Assembly: GCF_005886875.1 (NCBI RefSeq)
Contig: NZ_PNBY01000011.1
Location: 1 to 56,431 of the forward strand
Source of the DNA: Pseudoalteromonas aurantia
Lineage (GTDB): Bacteria > Pseudomonadota > Gammaproteobacteria > Enterobacterales > Alteromonadaceae
DNA: 56,431 bases
Direction of reading: 5' to 3'
Positions 18,545 through 27,853 of the stretch are shown here, piece by piece. The notes below the pieces were generated by a model. The model saw nothing but the letters and a program-made list of their open reading frames with translations. It did not search any database and was not told the origin of the DNA. The number at the start of each line of letters is the position of its first letter. The first letter of the stretch is position 1. A program made the translations under genes and the position numbers.

Positions 18545-19285
18545 ATGAGTGACTATAAAAATATATTACAGTTAAGTGGCGATGAGCAGCGTCATTTATT
18601 AGCACAAGCAAATGATTTACTGTTGCCAATGACACCGCAACAGCGGGTGGCTTGGGCTTTAGAAAATTTGCCGACCAATGCATTTTTATCGTCTAGCTTT
18701 GGTATTCAAGCCGCGGTAATGCTGCATTTGGTAACGCAAGAAAAAGCAGATATTCCTGTGGTACTCACTGATACTGGCTATCTTTTTCCTGAAACATATC
18801 AGTTTGTTGATTACTTAACGGAACGGTTAAGCTTAAATTTGCAGGTGTATCGCTCTAATTTTAGTCCTGCATGGCAAGAAGCCAAATATGGTAAGTTATG
18901 GGAACTTGGTGAAGAAGGAATTAAGCAATATAACACGCTTAATAAAGTAGAGCCGATGACCAGAGCGTTAAAAGAGCATCAGGTAGGTACATGGTTTAGT
19001 GGCCTGCGTAGAGATCAGTCCTCGACACGTGCTGACAAGAAAATAGTGGAAATTAGCCGTGGTACGGTCAAGGTTTATCCTATTATTGAGTGGAATAACC
19101 GCGATGTTTATCAATATTTGACTAAGCATGACTTACCTTATCACCCACTTTGGGAGCAAGGTTATGTATCGATGGGCGATGTGCATACCACTCGCAAACT
19201 TGAACCAGGTATGACGGAAGAAGAAACACGTTTTTTTGGATTGAACCGTGAATGTGGCTTACATATTGACGGTGACGGTATTTAA
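18545..19285 (+). CDS. cysH: Phosphoadenosine phosphosulfate reductase
   Basis: CysH reduces PAPS to sulfite and PAP with thioredoxin. The start at 18545 follows AGGAAT with good spacing; the frame extends upstream to 18503 but would run through the hairpin. Seen: the nucleotide-binding [12 protein letters not shown], the [12 protein letters not shown] block, [13 protein letters not shown], and the catalytic cysteine in ECGLH near the C-terminus. The CC pairs of the 4Fe-4S APS reductases are absent, so PAPS rather than APS is the expected substrate. Last gene of cysJIH, closed by a strong terminator. Confidence 0.96.
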   Translation: MSDYKNILQLSGDEQRHLLAQANDLLLPMTPQQRVAWALENLPTNAFLSSSFGIQAAVMLHLVTQEKADIPVVLTDTGYLFPETYQFVDYLTERLSLNLQVYRSNFSPAWQEAKYGKLWELGEEGIKQYNTLNKVEPMTRALKEHQVGTWFSGLRRDQSSTRADKKIVEISRGTVKVYPIIEWNNRDVYQYLTKHDLPYHPLWEQGYVSMGDVHTTRKLEPGMTEEETRFFGLNRECGLHIDGDGI

Positions 19286-19313
19286 CCGTTCTCCAGTGTC
19301 AGATACCCTTTAC

Positions 19314-19340
19314 AAGCACAACTTTTGTTGTGCTTTTTTT
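19314..19340 (+). terminator. Intrinsic terminator of cysJIH
   Basis: AAGCACAAC (19314-19322) pairs with GTTGTGCTT (19327-19335) around TTTT and runs into further T residues. Confidence 0.92.
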
Positions 19341-19405
19341 ATGTTCATCCTCTGTGTATGATGCAGTGTTAAGGACTAAAATGACAGAAGTACACGAAGG
19401 AGTGA

Positions 19406-19936
19406 ATGATGAAAGCTGCAACCTATATGATGATTATGATCATGCTGATTGGTGTAGGATCTTTGTTTGTGCTGAAACGACCAGACGGCAAGACTTGGCT
19501 CAGCGTAGATAATGTTATCAATAAAATTGAGGCCGGTACTGGTGATGTGTTGAGTCAATCTAAGTGGGCAATTGAGAAATCCGTAGCTGAGGCGCGCGCA
19601 TTAGTGGATGAGCAAGGCTCAGTCCAAGCGCAGCCTGTTATTTATAAATGGCGTGACGCGCAAGGCAATTGGATTTATTCTGACAAGCCCAATGCCAATG
19701 GTGATAGCCAGCAACATACATTAGACCCAAGTAAGGTGACGATGATGGCTGCTGAGGATACTGCTATTTTACAGACGCTGGCGACCAACAAAAGTGTTGG
19801 CGAGTCTGGGCAAGGCATACCGTCTGCACTTAACCCGAGTGCAGTTAAAAAGCTCATGGAAGATGCTAAAAATGTCCAAAAACTAATGGACGATAGGGCT
19901 AAAACGATTGATGAGGCGGTTGGGGGAGGATCATAG
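19406..19936 (+). CDS. DUF4124-domain protein, membrane-anchored
   Basis: A 176-residue protein with an N-terminal hydrophobic segment (residues ~3-24), which serves as signal anchor, then a DUF4124 core with the family signature YKWRDAQGNWIYSDKP near residues 79-94. A charged, helical C-terminal tail follows (SAVKKLMEDAKNVQKLMDDR). DUF4124 proteins are periplasm-facing proteins of unknown role. GAAGGA precedes the tandem ATG codons; the second ATG (19409) is equally possible. Its last six bases overlap the end of the converging flavoprotein gene. Confidence 0.85.
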   Translation: MMKAATYMMIMIMLIGVGSLFVLKRPDGKTWLSVDNVINKIEAGTGDVLSQSKWAIEKSVAEARALVDEQGSVQAQPVIYKWRDAQGNWIYSDKPNANGDSQQHTLDPSKVTMMAAEDTAILQTLATNKSVGESGQGIPSALNPSAVKKLMEDAKNVQKLMDDRAKTIDEAVGGGS

Positions 19937-21025
19937 GGCAAGAGGATGTATGTACTCAGCGATAGCGAGGCTGGCCGTTAGTCCTGGAGACTCTATGCCA
20001 AAGAGGTTTATTAAACCCTGACAACCGTGGGTATCAGATGTCTGAATCGTAAAGTCTTGCGTACCAGAAAGGGAGGTTTTGGCTCTAATTCCCGCATAAG
20101 CACTCTGTAGTTTCGCCTCATCAAGTGCTGGCCAATACTGTTTAATGGCGTGTACAAACTTATTTTTCTCGTGGTCATCTATATGATAATTAAGCGAAGA
20201 TATAAATTGTGTGTCAGGGCCAAATCGAAGCTGTCCAGCAAGGTCTAGAGTGGCGTGAATACCTAACCCATGTTGTTCAGGCACAGGATAGACTAAATGT
20301 GTAAATGGATGCTGCCCTTGGTAGCTAAAATATTGCCCTCGACAATAATGAAGTTCAGGAATAAAAGACGCATCTATACCCTCTATCAGCGCGGCATTAC
20401 GCTGTGCAAATAAGCCCCCAGCATTGATTAAATTACGACATTGTAACTGGAAAGGTTCGCCATCACAGTTTAATTCAACAATGTAGCCGTCTTGCACCCG
20501 CTGTGCACCTAAAAACTGGGTGTTGGCGACATAGTGTCCTTGGTTTTGCTCAAGTTTTGTTAGTAATGAGCGCATAAATTGATGGCTATCTATGATCCCT
20601 GTGGAAGGGGAGTAGAGGGCTTCAGTAGCCTGTATTTCTGGTGCGTAATGCTGAATATGTGAATGAGAGACGCGCTTTAAGTCTGTCACACCATTTAGTT
20701 GGGCTTGGCATTCGATTTGGTACAGTGTTTCGGCCTCACCGGCGGTTTTTGCAGTCAGTATTTTACCTATTTTCAGGTAGGGCACATGGTATTTATCGCA
20801 ATGCTGATATAGCAAGGCTTTTCCCCTCACACAGAGTTGTGCCTTTAAAGTGTCAGTAGGGTAGTAAAGACCCGCATGGATAACCTCACTGTTTCTACTG
20901 CTACTGTGTTCACCAAATTGCGCGTTTTGTTCAATGAGTAATACGTCTTGATTTTCACTGTACTTAGCAGCAATCGCCATACCAACGACCCCAGCCCCCA
21001 CAACGACGGTGTCTAACTTTTCCAT
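19931..21025 (-). CDS. FAD-dependent oxidoreductase, L-2-hydroxyglutarate oxidase-like
   Basis: A 364-residue enzyme of the DAO (D-amino acid oxidase/glycerol-3-phosphate dehydrogenase) fold. The FAD-binding GAGVVGMAIAAKYS sits at the N-terminus. The segments SSRNSEVIHAGLYYPTDTLKA and GRFGPD-type DLAGQLRFGPD, and the C-terminal FGIESPGLTASLAIAEYI, match the LhgO/L-2-hydroxyglutarate dehydrogenase group. Its substrate is therefore probably a 2-hydroxy acid, but related enzymes differ. The ATG at 21025 follows GGGAAG; the frame extends six codons upstream. It stands alone and converges on the DUF4124 gene. Confidence 0.85.
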   Translation of the reverse strand: MEKLDTVVVGAGVVGMAIAAKYSENQDVLLIEQNAQFGEHSSSRNSEVIHAGLYYPTDTLKAQLCVRGKALLYQHCDKYHVPYLKIGKILTAKTAGEAETLYQIECQAQLNGVTDLKRVSHSHIQHYAPEIQATEALYSPSTGIIDSHQFMRSLLTKLEQNQGHYVANTQFLGAQRVQDGYIVELNCDGEPFQLQCRNLINAGGLFAQRNAALIEGIDASFIPELHYCRGQYFSYQGQHPFTHLVYPVPEQHGLGIHATLDLAGQLRFGPDTQFISSLNYHIDDHEKNKFVHAIKQYWPALDEAKLQSAYAGIRAKTSLSGTQDFTIQTSDTHGCQGLINLFGIESPGLTASLAIAEYIHPLAL

Positions 21026-21172
21026 AGCGTCTTCCCATAGCACGGCTTAAGCATTCATTAATCGATATAGTAACAAATGCTCATCTAGTCAGTCACGTTA
21101 CGTACACCGGTGAATATGAATACTGTCCGTGAATTGAGATTTATAGACTAAAATTACGAGATATAATCAATA

Positions 21173-21918
21173 ATGATGAAGAGGGAGGTGAGGTATTTAC
21201 TCTACATAGCTTGGTTTATTTTTGGGCTTCAGGAGAGTACTGCTCAGCCAATAAAGACTGTGGTTGGCGGGCATAATCAATGGCCACCTTATATACTTGA
21301 AGATGGCTCTGGGCTGGTTAAAGATGTGGTGACAGCCGCTTTGCGGTGCAAGATATCCACTTTGAAAAGCAGGTTGCCCCTGTTAGTCGAATGATGCGTT
21401 TGTTAGAGCAAGGCGCGGTTGATGTGGTACCCGCATTGTGGTCGACTGAGCAACGTTCAAACACTTTGTTATTTATTGAACCATATTTTACTAATGAAAT
21501 GGTGGTGGTTCATTATGGTGATAACACATTGAGTTTTTCAGGTGCCAGAAGTTTGCGCTTTTTAAGCATGAGTGTCATTCGTGGATATGGTTATTATGAT
21601 TTTTTAAGTTCAATTGAAGGGTTAGAATTGATCCCCTTATCGAGTTTACAAGCATGCCTAGAGCTGGTGGAAAAACGAAGAGCTGATGTTGCAGTTGCGG
21701 ATCTATGGGCTGCCAAATATCACTTTAAAACATACCCTAACCTAAAAACATTGGCCGTATTAAAGCCCGCTTTAATTTTTTGGCCTTTACATATAGGAAC
21801 ATTAAAAACACATCCTCAAGGTCAGGAGATTATTCAGCAATTCAATTTAGGTTTGGCTAAAATAAAAAGCAATGGTCTCCATGAACGGCTAATTACGACG
21901 CATTTTGGCCACTTCTAG
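21173..21918 (+). pseudogene. Family-3 periplasmic binding protein with a single frameshift
   Basis: The N-terminal piece (signal peptide; GGHNQWPPYILEDGSGLVKDVVTAA) and the C-terminal piece (VQDIHFEKQVAPVSRMMRLLEQG through GLHERLITTHFGHF) are in different frames. Adding one T in the TTT at 21340-21342 would join them as ...TAAFAVQDIHFEKQ..., giving a normal protein of about 248 residues. There is no other damage, so this is either a very recent inactivation, a slippage site or a sequencing error. Otherwise it is a typical orphan SBP_bac_3 protein without transporter genes. Its 3' end overlaps the converging thioesterase gene by 26 bases. Confidence 0.8.
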
Positions 21919-22348
21919 CAACCACCGCTGCGGTCATCCTTGATATACAACACAATTGATTTTGAGCATTGACGACTTTTACTTCCCAGACAGAGGAGCG
22001 TTTGCCGATGTGTAATGCACGCGCTGTTGCGGTCAACATACCATTTCGGGAAGCTTTGAGGTGGTTGGCATTGATCTCTTGGCCGACACAATAAAATCGT
22101 TCGAAATCGATAACAAAGTTGGCCGCATAGCTTGCCACTGTCTCAGCAAGAGCAACATTCGCACCACCATGCACCAAACCAATAGGGTTGTGGTGATGCG
22201 GTGTCGCGGGCATCGTTGCAACCAGGTAGTCGTCTCCGATTTCCTTGATTTGAATATTGAGGGTTTTCATTAGAGAGCCTTGGCCATGTAAGCCTTTATC
22301 TAACTCATTGCAAAACTCTAATGTCACAGGGCGGAACCAAATAGACAT
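21893..22348 (-). CDS. Hotdog-fold acyl-CoA thioesterase (PaaI/YdiI type)
   Basis: A 151-residue hotdog protein. The motif HHHNPIGLVHGGANVALAETVAS near residues 50-72 matches the active-site helix of the PaaI/YdiI (MenI) group, with the catalytic acid in ALAE and the preceding HGG. KRSSVWEVKVVN later matches the dimer strand. It should hydrolyse an acyl-CoA thioester. 1,4-dihydroxy-2-naphthoyl-CoA is the YdiI substrate, but the specificity here is not decided by sequence alone. Single gene. Confidence 0.85.
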   Translation of the reverse strand: MSIWFRPVTLEFCNELDKGLHGQGSLMKTLNIQIKEIGDDYLVATMPATPHHHNPIGLVHGGANVALAETVASYAANFVIDFERFYCVGQEINANHLKASRNGMLTATARALHIGKRSSVWEVKVVNAQNQLCCISRMTAAVVARSGQNAS

Positions 22349-22482
22349 ATTACTTCCTTTGTATAAGCTGAGTGGACTTTATATCATTGTCCGCGGCAAA
22401 TGGGCAATAGTGGAAAGGTAAACACTATTGCTCAACAAAGTATCGAATAGGAGCTCATTAAAATGATGGTCGCGTGTCTTGT

Positions 22483-22848
22483 TTAGCCAAACGAGATCGG
22501 TTTTCTTCCTGTATCTGCATCTTTTCTGTTTTTTCGATTCCGATTACGTTTTTTCTTTTTTTCTGGTTCAGTAGGCTCAGGAGTAGATTCAGTTCTTTGA
22601 ACTGGTATAGCGTCGGGCGAGAGCGTGAGTAGGTAATCATCGCCATCGAAGTGTAAATTATCGCCAGAGTACATTTTTTTACGCTTAACGGTACAAATTG
22701 CATCGTTGACGGCAATGTAGCCTTCGCCAATGAGCATTTTTGCTTGTCCACCAGTCTCAACAAGATCAAGCACTTTGAGTAAATTACATAGCTCAATCGG
22801 CTCTTCTTCTAGCTCTACTTCAATATAGTCAATCGGTTCATTAGACAT
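22483..22848 (-). CDS. RNA-binding S4-domain protein, YbcJ-like, with basic tail
   Basis: A 121-residue protein. Residues ~10-78 form an S4 RNA-binding fold of the YbcJ type (LCNLLKVLDLVETGGQAKMLIGEGYIAVND, VKRKKMYSGDNL). YbcJ itself is about 70 residues; this one has an extra C-terminal tail, acidic then strongly basic (EPEKKKKRNRNRKNRKD), which probably adds RNA contacts. YbcJ-type proteins are linked to ribosomes, but their exact role is unknown. Single gene, no operon partner. Confidence 0.88.
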   Translation of the reverse strand: MSNEPIDYIEVELEEEPIELCNLLKVLDLVETGGQAKMLIGEGYIAVNDAICTVKRKKMYSGDNLHFDGDDYLLTLSPDAIPVQRTESTPEPTEPEKKKKRNRNRKNRKDADTGRKPISFG

Positions 22849-23021
22849 TTACACAGCTCCTATTCAATTTGCGACAGTATACCGCTGGATACGGTGGGTC
22901 ACGAAACTTTTTATCTGTTTTTGTGGTCTTTAACTTAAATGCCGTAATTGTTGTGTATCTTGCTATACAACTGGATTAGGTGCCAGAGCGTATTGCGTTA
23001 TGTTATGAGGGTTAAATCATT

Positions 23022-23315
23022 ATGGGTATTCGTTCAACGTTAAAGAAAGAGTTGATGAATTTAGATGCGACAGATCTGATGACCGCAGATGATGTGCGTA
23101 ATTATTTAAAATTACACTTTGCTCGCGTTAAAAATAAAAGTGTACAAAGCTTTAATTTAATCTCACATTTCAATGAATATCACAGCCAAATTGTGTCTGG
23201 GGCACCAACGAAGAAAGTCACACTTAATTATACTCGACATCGTTTATTTAAGGATGTGCTGTACCCAAAAAAATCAGTCCAGCAATGGGCTAAGCAGCAT
23301 GATCTCGACGGTTAA
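23022..23315 (+). CDS. Hypothetical protein, 97 residues
   Basis: A basic soluble protein (many Lys, His, Arg) without signal or membrane segment, preceded by a GAGGG ribosome binding site. The sequence suggests an alpha-helical fold (STLKKELMNLDATDLMTADDVRNYLKLHFARVKNK) and could bind nucleic acid, but I recognise no family. Codon use resembles the neighbours. It stands alone. Confidence 0.65.
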   Translation: MGIRSTLKKELMNLDATDLMTADDVRNYLKLHFARVKNKSVQSFNLISHFNEYHSQIVSGAPTKKVTLNYTRHRLFKDVLYPKKSVQQWAKQHDLDG

Positions 23316-23409
23316 ATCACGCGCACTCACTTGAACTTAGTGACTTTGTTACTGTTTTTGATATCATGGATTACATTTGTAATTTATAGTGTCACAAAAC
23401 AGGTTAAAT

Positions 23410-24093
23410 ATGAAAGTGTTATTAGGAAAAATGGGGCTCGTTATGTGGCTACTTTTTTGCATCGGTTGTCACGCTCCTAAAATGCATGTTTTCTATAGTG
23501 GACTCGATAAAGCTCAATGGGTTGAATTGACTAAGAAGCTCGACCGTGAGGGGTTCACTTATCTGCCGAACTCGCATTTAGGAGGCACAGAATATCGTCA
23601 CCCGACATTGGTATATTTCCCAAGCGATCTCACTACGGAATTTGTAGAGAAGTTAACCGTTGTGGTAAAGTCGTTGGGGTTTGAGAGGTTAGATGTAAAC
23701 GTCTTTAATCGCCATAAACACTTTTATTCTAAAGGAAACTTAGGGTTATATTTTCCAATCCAGAATAAGCAAACGGCTTTCCCTAATTTATTATATTCGG
23801 CTGATTGTGACTACGCAGATAGTCGCCTAACTTTATTAGCAAGTGGTCGATGGCGCGCATTTAGCCGAGATATTTCCCCTTATATTGAAGGAAAGTGGCA
23901 GTATCATGCGCCCTATTTGACGCTGATTTATGCAGGCACACATGGTGAGTTTCAGCAGGTTTATGAAGCACAGCAGCATCAGGTGATCACGTTACAAGGG
24001 CCTAAAAAGGCAACAACTTATCAAGTCTTAGGGCATAACTCATATCCCCTTGCCCTGTTTAATTGTAACCTTCAAATCATTTTCGCTGAGTAG
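23410..24093 (+). CDS. Hypothetical lipoprotein, 227 residues
   Basis: The ATG at 23410 gives MKVLLGKMGLVMWLLFCIGC, a hydrophobic leader ending in a lipobox-like FCIGC, so it is a predicted lipoprotein. The frame extends to a GTG at 23389. The mature part has alternating aromatic strands (FYSGLDKAQWVELTKKL, RFERLDVNVF-type GFERLDVNVFNRHKHFY) and a C-terminal beta-rich half (YIEGKWQYHAPYLTLIYAGTHGEFQ) that may be a small lipocalin-like or beta-sandwich fold. No family is recognised. It converges on the iron-type binding protein with a 4-base gap. Confidence 0.7.
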   Translation: MKVLLGKMGLVMWLLFCIGCHAPKMHVFYSGLDKAQWVELTKKLDREGFTYLPNSHLGGTEYRHPTLVYFPSDLTTEFVEKLTVVVKSLGFERLDVNVFNRHKHFYSKGNLGLYFPIQNKQTAFPNLLYSADCDYADSRLTLLASGRWRAFSRDISPYIEGKWQYHAPYLTLIYAGTHGEFQQVYEAQQHQVITLQGPKKATTYQVLGHNSYPLALFNCNLQIIFAE

Positions 24094-24097
24094 CTTG

Positions 24098-25081
24098 TTA
24101 AGACTTTGGTAAGCTTTTTGTAGCGAGTTCTAACAGTGGTAAGCTTTGTTTAACCGCGGTAATATTGGGTTTAAACGGTATCGTCGTATTATCTACTTGA
24201 GTGATCACTGGGTATTCTGCTAATGAGTTCGCATAGACACTTTGTGTTTCTGGGGTCAGTAAAAATGCAATAAACATTTGCGCATGTTTTTTATTAGGAG
24301 CATGTTTTGCAATCGCAGCGGTTGTTGTGGAAATGGGCGTACTGCCATTTGCTGTGAGCATATAATGAATATTAAGTTTATTGGCAAGATCACGATCACG
24401 TTTATTATTTGATTGCTTCATCATGGTCCAATAATAATGATTAGCCAGTGCAAACTGACATTGGCCCCGAGCAAGTGCGCGCAGTTGATCTCTATCTCCA
24501 CCGGTTGGTCGTTTTGCCAGCAAGGTATTTGCAGTCGGTAGCCAAGCAATATCAGATTTCGCATTGGTTGCAAACAAAGAAGCAGCGAGCATTTTATTAT
24601 AACTATGTTGCCACTCTCGGACACAAAAAGTACCCTTATATTGTTCTTGAGTTAGAGAGCCATAGTGTATTGGTGGGGTGAGTTTTGCACCTTTTCGACT
24701 AAATAGAGCACGAGTGCGCATTGAAATACTTACCCACATACCTTCATCATCTTTTAACTCATTTGGGATATGCTCCCACTGTGACAATTCGGGTATGGGC
24801 TGTAATAGACTCTTGTGATCATGGAGTTGAATGAGGTCAGAGCTTAGTACGACATCAGCCAAAGAGCTATCACCATCTTGCTTTAACCGTGAAAGCAGAT
24901 GTTTGGATTTACCATTAACGACGTTCACTTTTATGTTGTGCTGTGCTTCAAATTTTTTGATCACAGGCTCTATCAGTTCATATTTACGAAATGAATAGAC
25001 ATTTAAATGTGCTGACTGGGCAAATATTGGTGTACTTTGTATCAATATAAGGGAATAAAGTAAAAGTTTGCTTTTCTTCAT
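24098..25081 (-). CDS. Orphan FutA/FbpA-like ferric-iron binding protein
   Basis: A 327-residue periplasmic binding protein of the ferric-ion class (FutA/FbpA): signal peptide to about residue 21, then LNVYSFRKYELIEPVIKKFE, VNVVNGKSKHLLSRLKQ, LADVVLSSD, and the tyrosine pair in ALANHYYW (Y216-Y217) that usually holds iron. Two other ligand positions look changed: the His of the usual RHY is Lys (K33-Y34), and the Tyr of the second strand is Phe (F127 in RALFSRKG). No permease or ATPase is adjacent. The gene is instead divergent from a membrane GGDEF-EAL protein, with about 50 bases between start codons and a Fur-box-like sequence there. Confidence 0.85.
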   Translation of the reverse strand: MKKSKLLLYSLILIQSTPIFAQSAHLNVYSFRKYELIEPVIKKFEAQHNIKVNVVNGKSKHLLSRLKQDGDSSLADVVLSSDLIQLHDHKSLLQPIPELSQWEHIPNELKDDEGMWVSISMRTRALFSRKGAKLTPPIHYGSLTQEQYKGTFCVREWQHSYNKMLAASLFATNAKSDIAWLPTANTLLAKRPTGGDRDQLRALARGQCQFALANHYYWTMMKQSNNKRDRDLANKLNIHYMLTANGSTPISTTTAAIAKHAPNKKHAQMFIAFLLTPETQSVYANSLAEYPVITQVDNTTIPFKPNITAVKQSLPLLELATKSLPKS

Positions 25082-25082
25082 T

Positions 25083-25101
25083 GTAAATAAGAACTATTAT
25101 C
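25083..25101. promoter_or_regulatory. Fur-box-like sequence in the divergent promoter region
   Basis: GTAAATAAGAACTATTATC matches the 19-base consensus GATAATGATAATCATTATC at 13 positions by my count. It lies between the start of the iron-type binding protein and the GGDEF-EAL gene. In AT-rich DNA such matches can arise by chance, so this is tentative. Confidence 0.3.
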
Positions 25102-25132
25102 AGGTGTGTATAGAATACAACGTCAATTACAT

Positions 25133-27853
25133 ATGTCTATAGTTACGCCGATTATTTCAGTTTTACGCTCTCCAGTGCAATTTGGTGCTTTTTGCTTTTT
25201 GCTTTTTGTCTCAGCTATGCTTTATGTCGGCTTTTTGCTGAATAATTATTATCAACAGCAAGAACGACAAACGTTACAGCAGCAACTATCTCAGTATCAT
25301 CATCAGCTTGATACTAAACTCGCTTATGTAGGTCATTTACTTTATTCCATTGATGCCTATCTAGATGATGGCTTTAAAATGGACTTATTTAACCAAGTCG
25401 CGCAATCCCAATTACCTGGAGGAGATGTCGAATTACGTTTAGAAATGTATCGGATCATCAAACCTGAACAAGTACAAAGTATTGAACTATTACAGCGTCA
25501 ACTTGGTTTTTTCGATTACACGGTGCGTCTACAAGGGCAAATAAGCACGCATTATCTTACTCTCATGAATGTGGCGCCCTTAGCTGACTATGGGCATACA
25601 ATGGGAGATAGCTTGGCGTTTAGCGATGCGCAAATTGATATGTTATATGAGCATCAAAGCTTGATGGCGGTGAATTGGTCTGATCAGGATAAATGGACGC
25701 TGTTACTACAAAGACCTGATCATCAAGGAGCGTCATCCGTGCTGGGCTTAAGCTTTGAGCTGCCCATTTTACTGGAAGGCTTATTCGGTCACATTTATCA
25801 AACCAGCCAGCAGCATGTAAGAGTGTATACGGAGCAACAAGAACTCTTTAATTCTGATTGGCAAAATAATTATGATCTTGCTCACAGGAGTGTTGGTGCA
25901 AATCAAACGATCGACTTTTATGGTCAAAAGCTGACTCTTCAACTCTATAGTCACAAGCAGTTATCCCCTAGCTTATTAGAGAACCGACAGCTAATGATTG
26001 CGGGGTTTATTACCGTTGCATGTTTGTGTGCTTGGTTAGTCTGGATGCAGCTTCGTTATTTAGTATCGCGCAACAACGTGATTAATAAAATTGTGATTGA
26101 GCGCACAACGAGCTTGGCACAAGCAAATGACCGTTTAAGTATTGAATCAGACAAACGTTTAGCGGCACTACAGCAGCAAATTAGTGCGGAAAGAAAGTAT
26201 AAGAGCTTGTTTTTAAATAGCAGTGAAGGACTGTTTGTTTTAGATACGCATGGACAATTAGTTGATGCCAACCCTGCATTTCGTCGTTTACTTCTGGGCA
26301 ATGAAAACCAGCAATTAGGTGCATATTTGAGTCAGTATATCGTCGATGATGAGTTTGCCAAACAATGGCAAAAGATCATTGACCATAAATCACGACATGA
26401 TGAATTGGAGTGGTTGGCGCAAGTAGAAAGTGCTGACAGTATTTGGCTTAGGCAAACTGGAAGCTGGCTGCATGGACCTAGTGGCACACTATATGAAGGG
26501 AGGGTAACAGATATTACCCAGCTCAAGTTGTTTAATGAGCAACTTAAATATAAGGCACAGCACGACAGTTTAACGGACTTATTCAATAGGCAAACTTTTT
26601 TAGGTTTGGTTGAAGCATGTCGCAGTGCCTCTGTAAAGCAATATGTCCTTTTATATATTGATTTAGATCGCTTTAAATTAATCAATGATACTTTGGGGCA
26701 TTTGGCTGGGGACAGATTGCTCGTTGAGTTTGCGACACGGATGCGGACATTACTCGGTAGCTTCTCCGACATTGCGCGCTTAGGCGGGGATGAGTTTGCT
26801 GTACTGATAGAACTCGATAAATTGCCGATGCCGTTAGAAGGTATACTAGAAGATATTCTCGTTGAAGTGCGTAAGCCTTTTGTATATCAACAACAAAGTC
26901 ACAGTATCAGTGGCAGTGTGGGGGTGAGACGATTCACCGTACCATGTGTAAATTATGAGGCAGAAAAATTATTACATGATGCTGATATAGCTATGTATGA
27001 AGCGAAGAAAAGAGGAAAAAATTGCTACTATATTTATAGCTCAGCCATTGCCTGTGAAGCATCAAGAAAACTACGAATAGAACGTGCCTTGCATGATATT
27101 GATTGCGATGGTGAATTAAGTCTGCAATTTCAACCTATATATTGTTGCGAAGGACGACGATTACGCGGATTTGAAGCGTTATTGCGTTGGCATAGCACTG
27201 AGCTTGGTTTTGTGAGTCCTGCTGAATTTATTCCCATTGCAGAAGAATGCGCCAAAATAAATATGCTCGGCCAATGGGTATTTAAAAATGCGGTTTCTTT
27301 TATGCATGAATGTGGTGAGCATGACTTATTTATGAGTGTCAATGTTTCACCCTTACAAATACAAAGCGGCTCATTTGTACCTTGGCTTATTGAGCTGTTT
27401 TCTCACAATCAAGTTGAGCCTGGACAGTTTAAAATCGAGCTGACTGAATCGGCCATGATGATGACAGAAGATAGTTTAGTCGAGCCGTTAGAGCAACTTC
27501 ATGAGCTTGGGTTTGGTATTTACATTGATGACTTTGGGACGGGCTTTAGTAGCTTGGCGCGCTTGAATGCATTACCTGTAACCGGTTTAAAAATAGACAG
27601 AGCATTTATTGAAGGCATAGAGAATATGGGCAGTGCTCGACAGCTCATTGAAGCCATCTGTGCAATTGCAAAAAGCTTTGATTTAGTTGTTACAGCCGAA
27701 GGGATAGAAACACCTGAGCAGTTAGCGGTACTGAGTAAATTACATTGCCAGCAAAGCCAAGGTTATCTAATGAGCAAGCCGTTGGTTCGGGGACGTGCTG
27801 TTTCCTTAGTTATGCAGGTTAATAGCGCACCTTATCTAGAGTTAGTGACTTAA
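25133..27853 (+). CDS. Membrane sensor with PAS, GGDEF and EAL domains
   Basis: A c-di-GMP turnover protein of about 906 residues from the ATG at 25133; the frame extends to a GTG at 25106. A membrane helix near residues 12-35 and another near 290-312 flank a periplasmic domain of about 255 residues. Then come a PAS domain (YKSLFLNSSEGLFVLDTHG), a GGDEF domain with RLGGDEFAVLIE intact, and an EAL domain with FEALLRW, the metal residues in TESAMMM, and IDDFGTGFSSLARL. Both output motifs look catalytic, so it may make or break c-di-GMP depending on its input. The periplasmic part may sense the neighbouring binding protein, by analogy with NspS-MbaA of Vibrio cholerae; this is inference. Confidence 0.93.
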   Translation: MSIVTPIISVLRSPVQFGAFCFLLFVSAMLYVGFLLNNYYQQQERQTLQQQLSQYHHQLDTKLAYVGHLLYSIDAYLDDGFKMDLFNQVAQSQLPGGDVELRLEMYRIIKPEQVQSIELLQRQLGFFDYTVRLQGQISTHYLTLMNVAPLADYGHTMGDSLAFSDAQIDMLYEHQSLMAVNWSDQDKWTLLLQRPDHQGASSVLGLSFELPILLEGLFGHIYQTSQQHVRVYTEQQELFNSDWQNNYDLAHRSVGANQTIDFYGQKLTLQLYSHKQLSPSLLENRQLMIAGFITVACLCAWLVWMQLRYLVSRNNVINKIVIERTTSLAQANDRLSIESDKRLAALQQQISAERKYKSLFLNSSEGLFVLDTHGQLVDANPAFRRLLLGNENQQLGAYLSQYIVDDEFAKQWQKIIDHKSRHDELEWLAQVESADSIWLRQTGSWLHGPSGTLYEGRVTDITQLKLFNEQLKYKAQHDSLTDLFNRQTFLGLVEACRSASVKQYVLLYIDLDRFKLINDTLGHLAGDRLLVEFATRMRTLLGSFSDIARLGGDEFAVLIELDKLPMPLEGILEDILVEVRKPFVYQQQSHSISGSVGVRRFTVPCVNYEAEKLLHDADIAMYEAKKRGKNCYYIYSSAIACEASRKLRIERALHDIDCDGELSLQFQPIYCCEGRRLRGFEALLRWHSTELGFVSPAEFIPIAEECAKINMLGQWVFKNAVSFMHECGEHDLFMSVNVSPLQIQSGSFVPWLIELFSHNQVEPGQFKIELTESAMMMTEDSLVEPLEQLHELGFGIYIDDFGTGFSSLARLNALPVTGLKIDRAFIEGIENMGSARQLIEAICAIAKSFDLVVTAEGIETPEQLAVLSKLHCQQSQGYLMSKPLVRGRAVSLVMQVNSAPYLELVT

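Noticed and set aside
26332..26772. 146-codon frame antisense to the GGDEF-EAL gene
   Set aside because: Shadow of a certain gene; Ser/Cys-rich translation typical of antisense frames.
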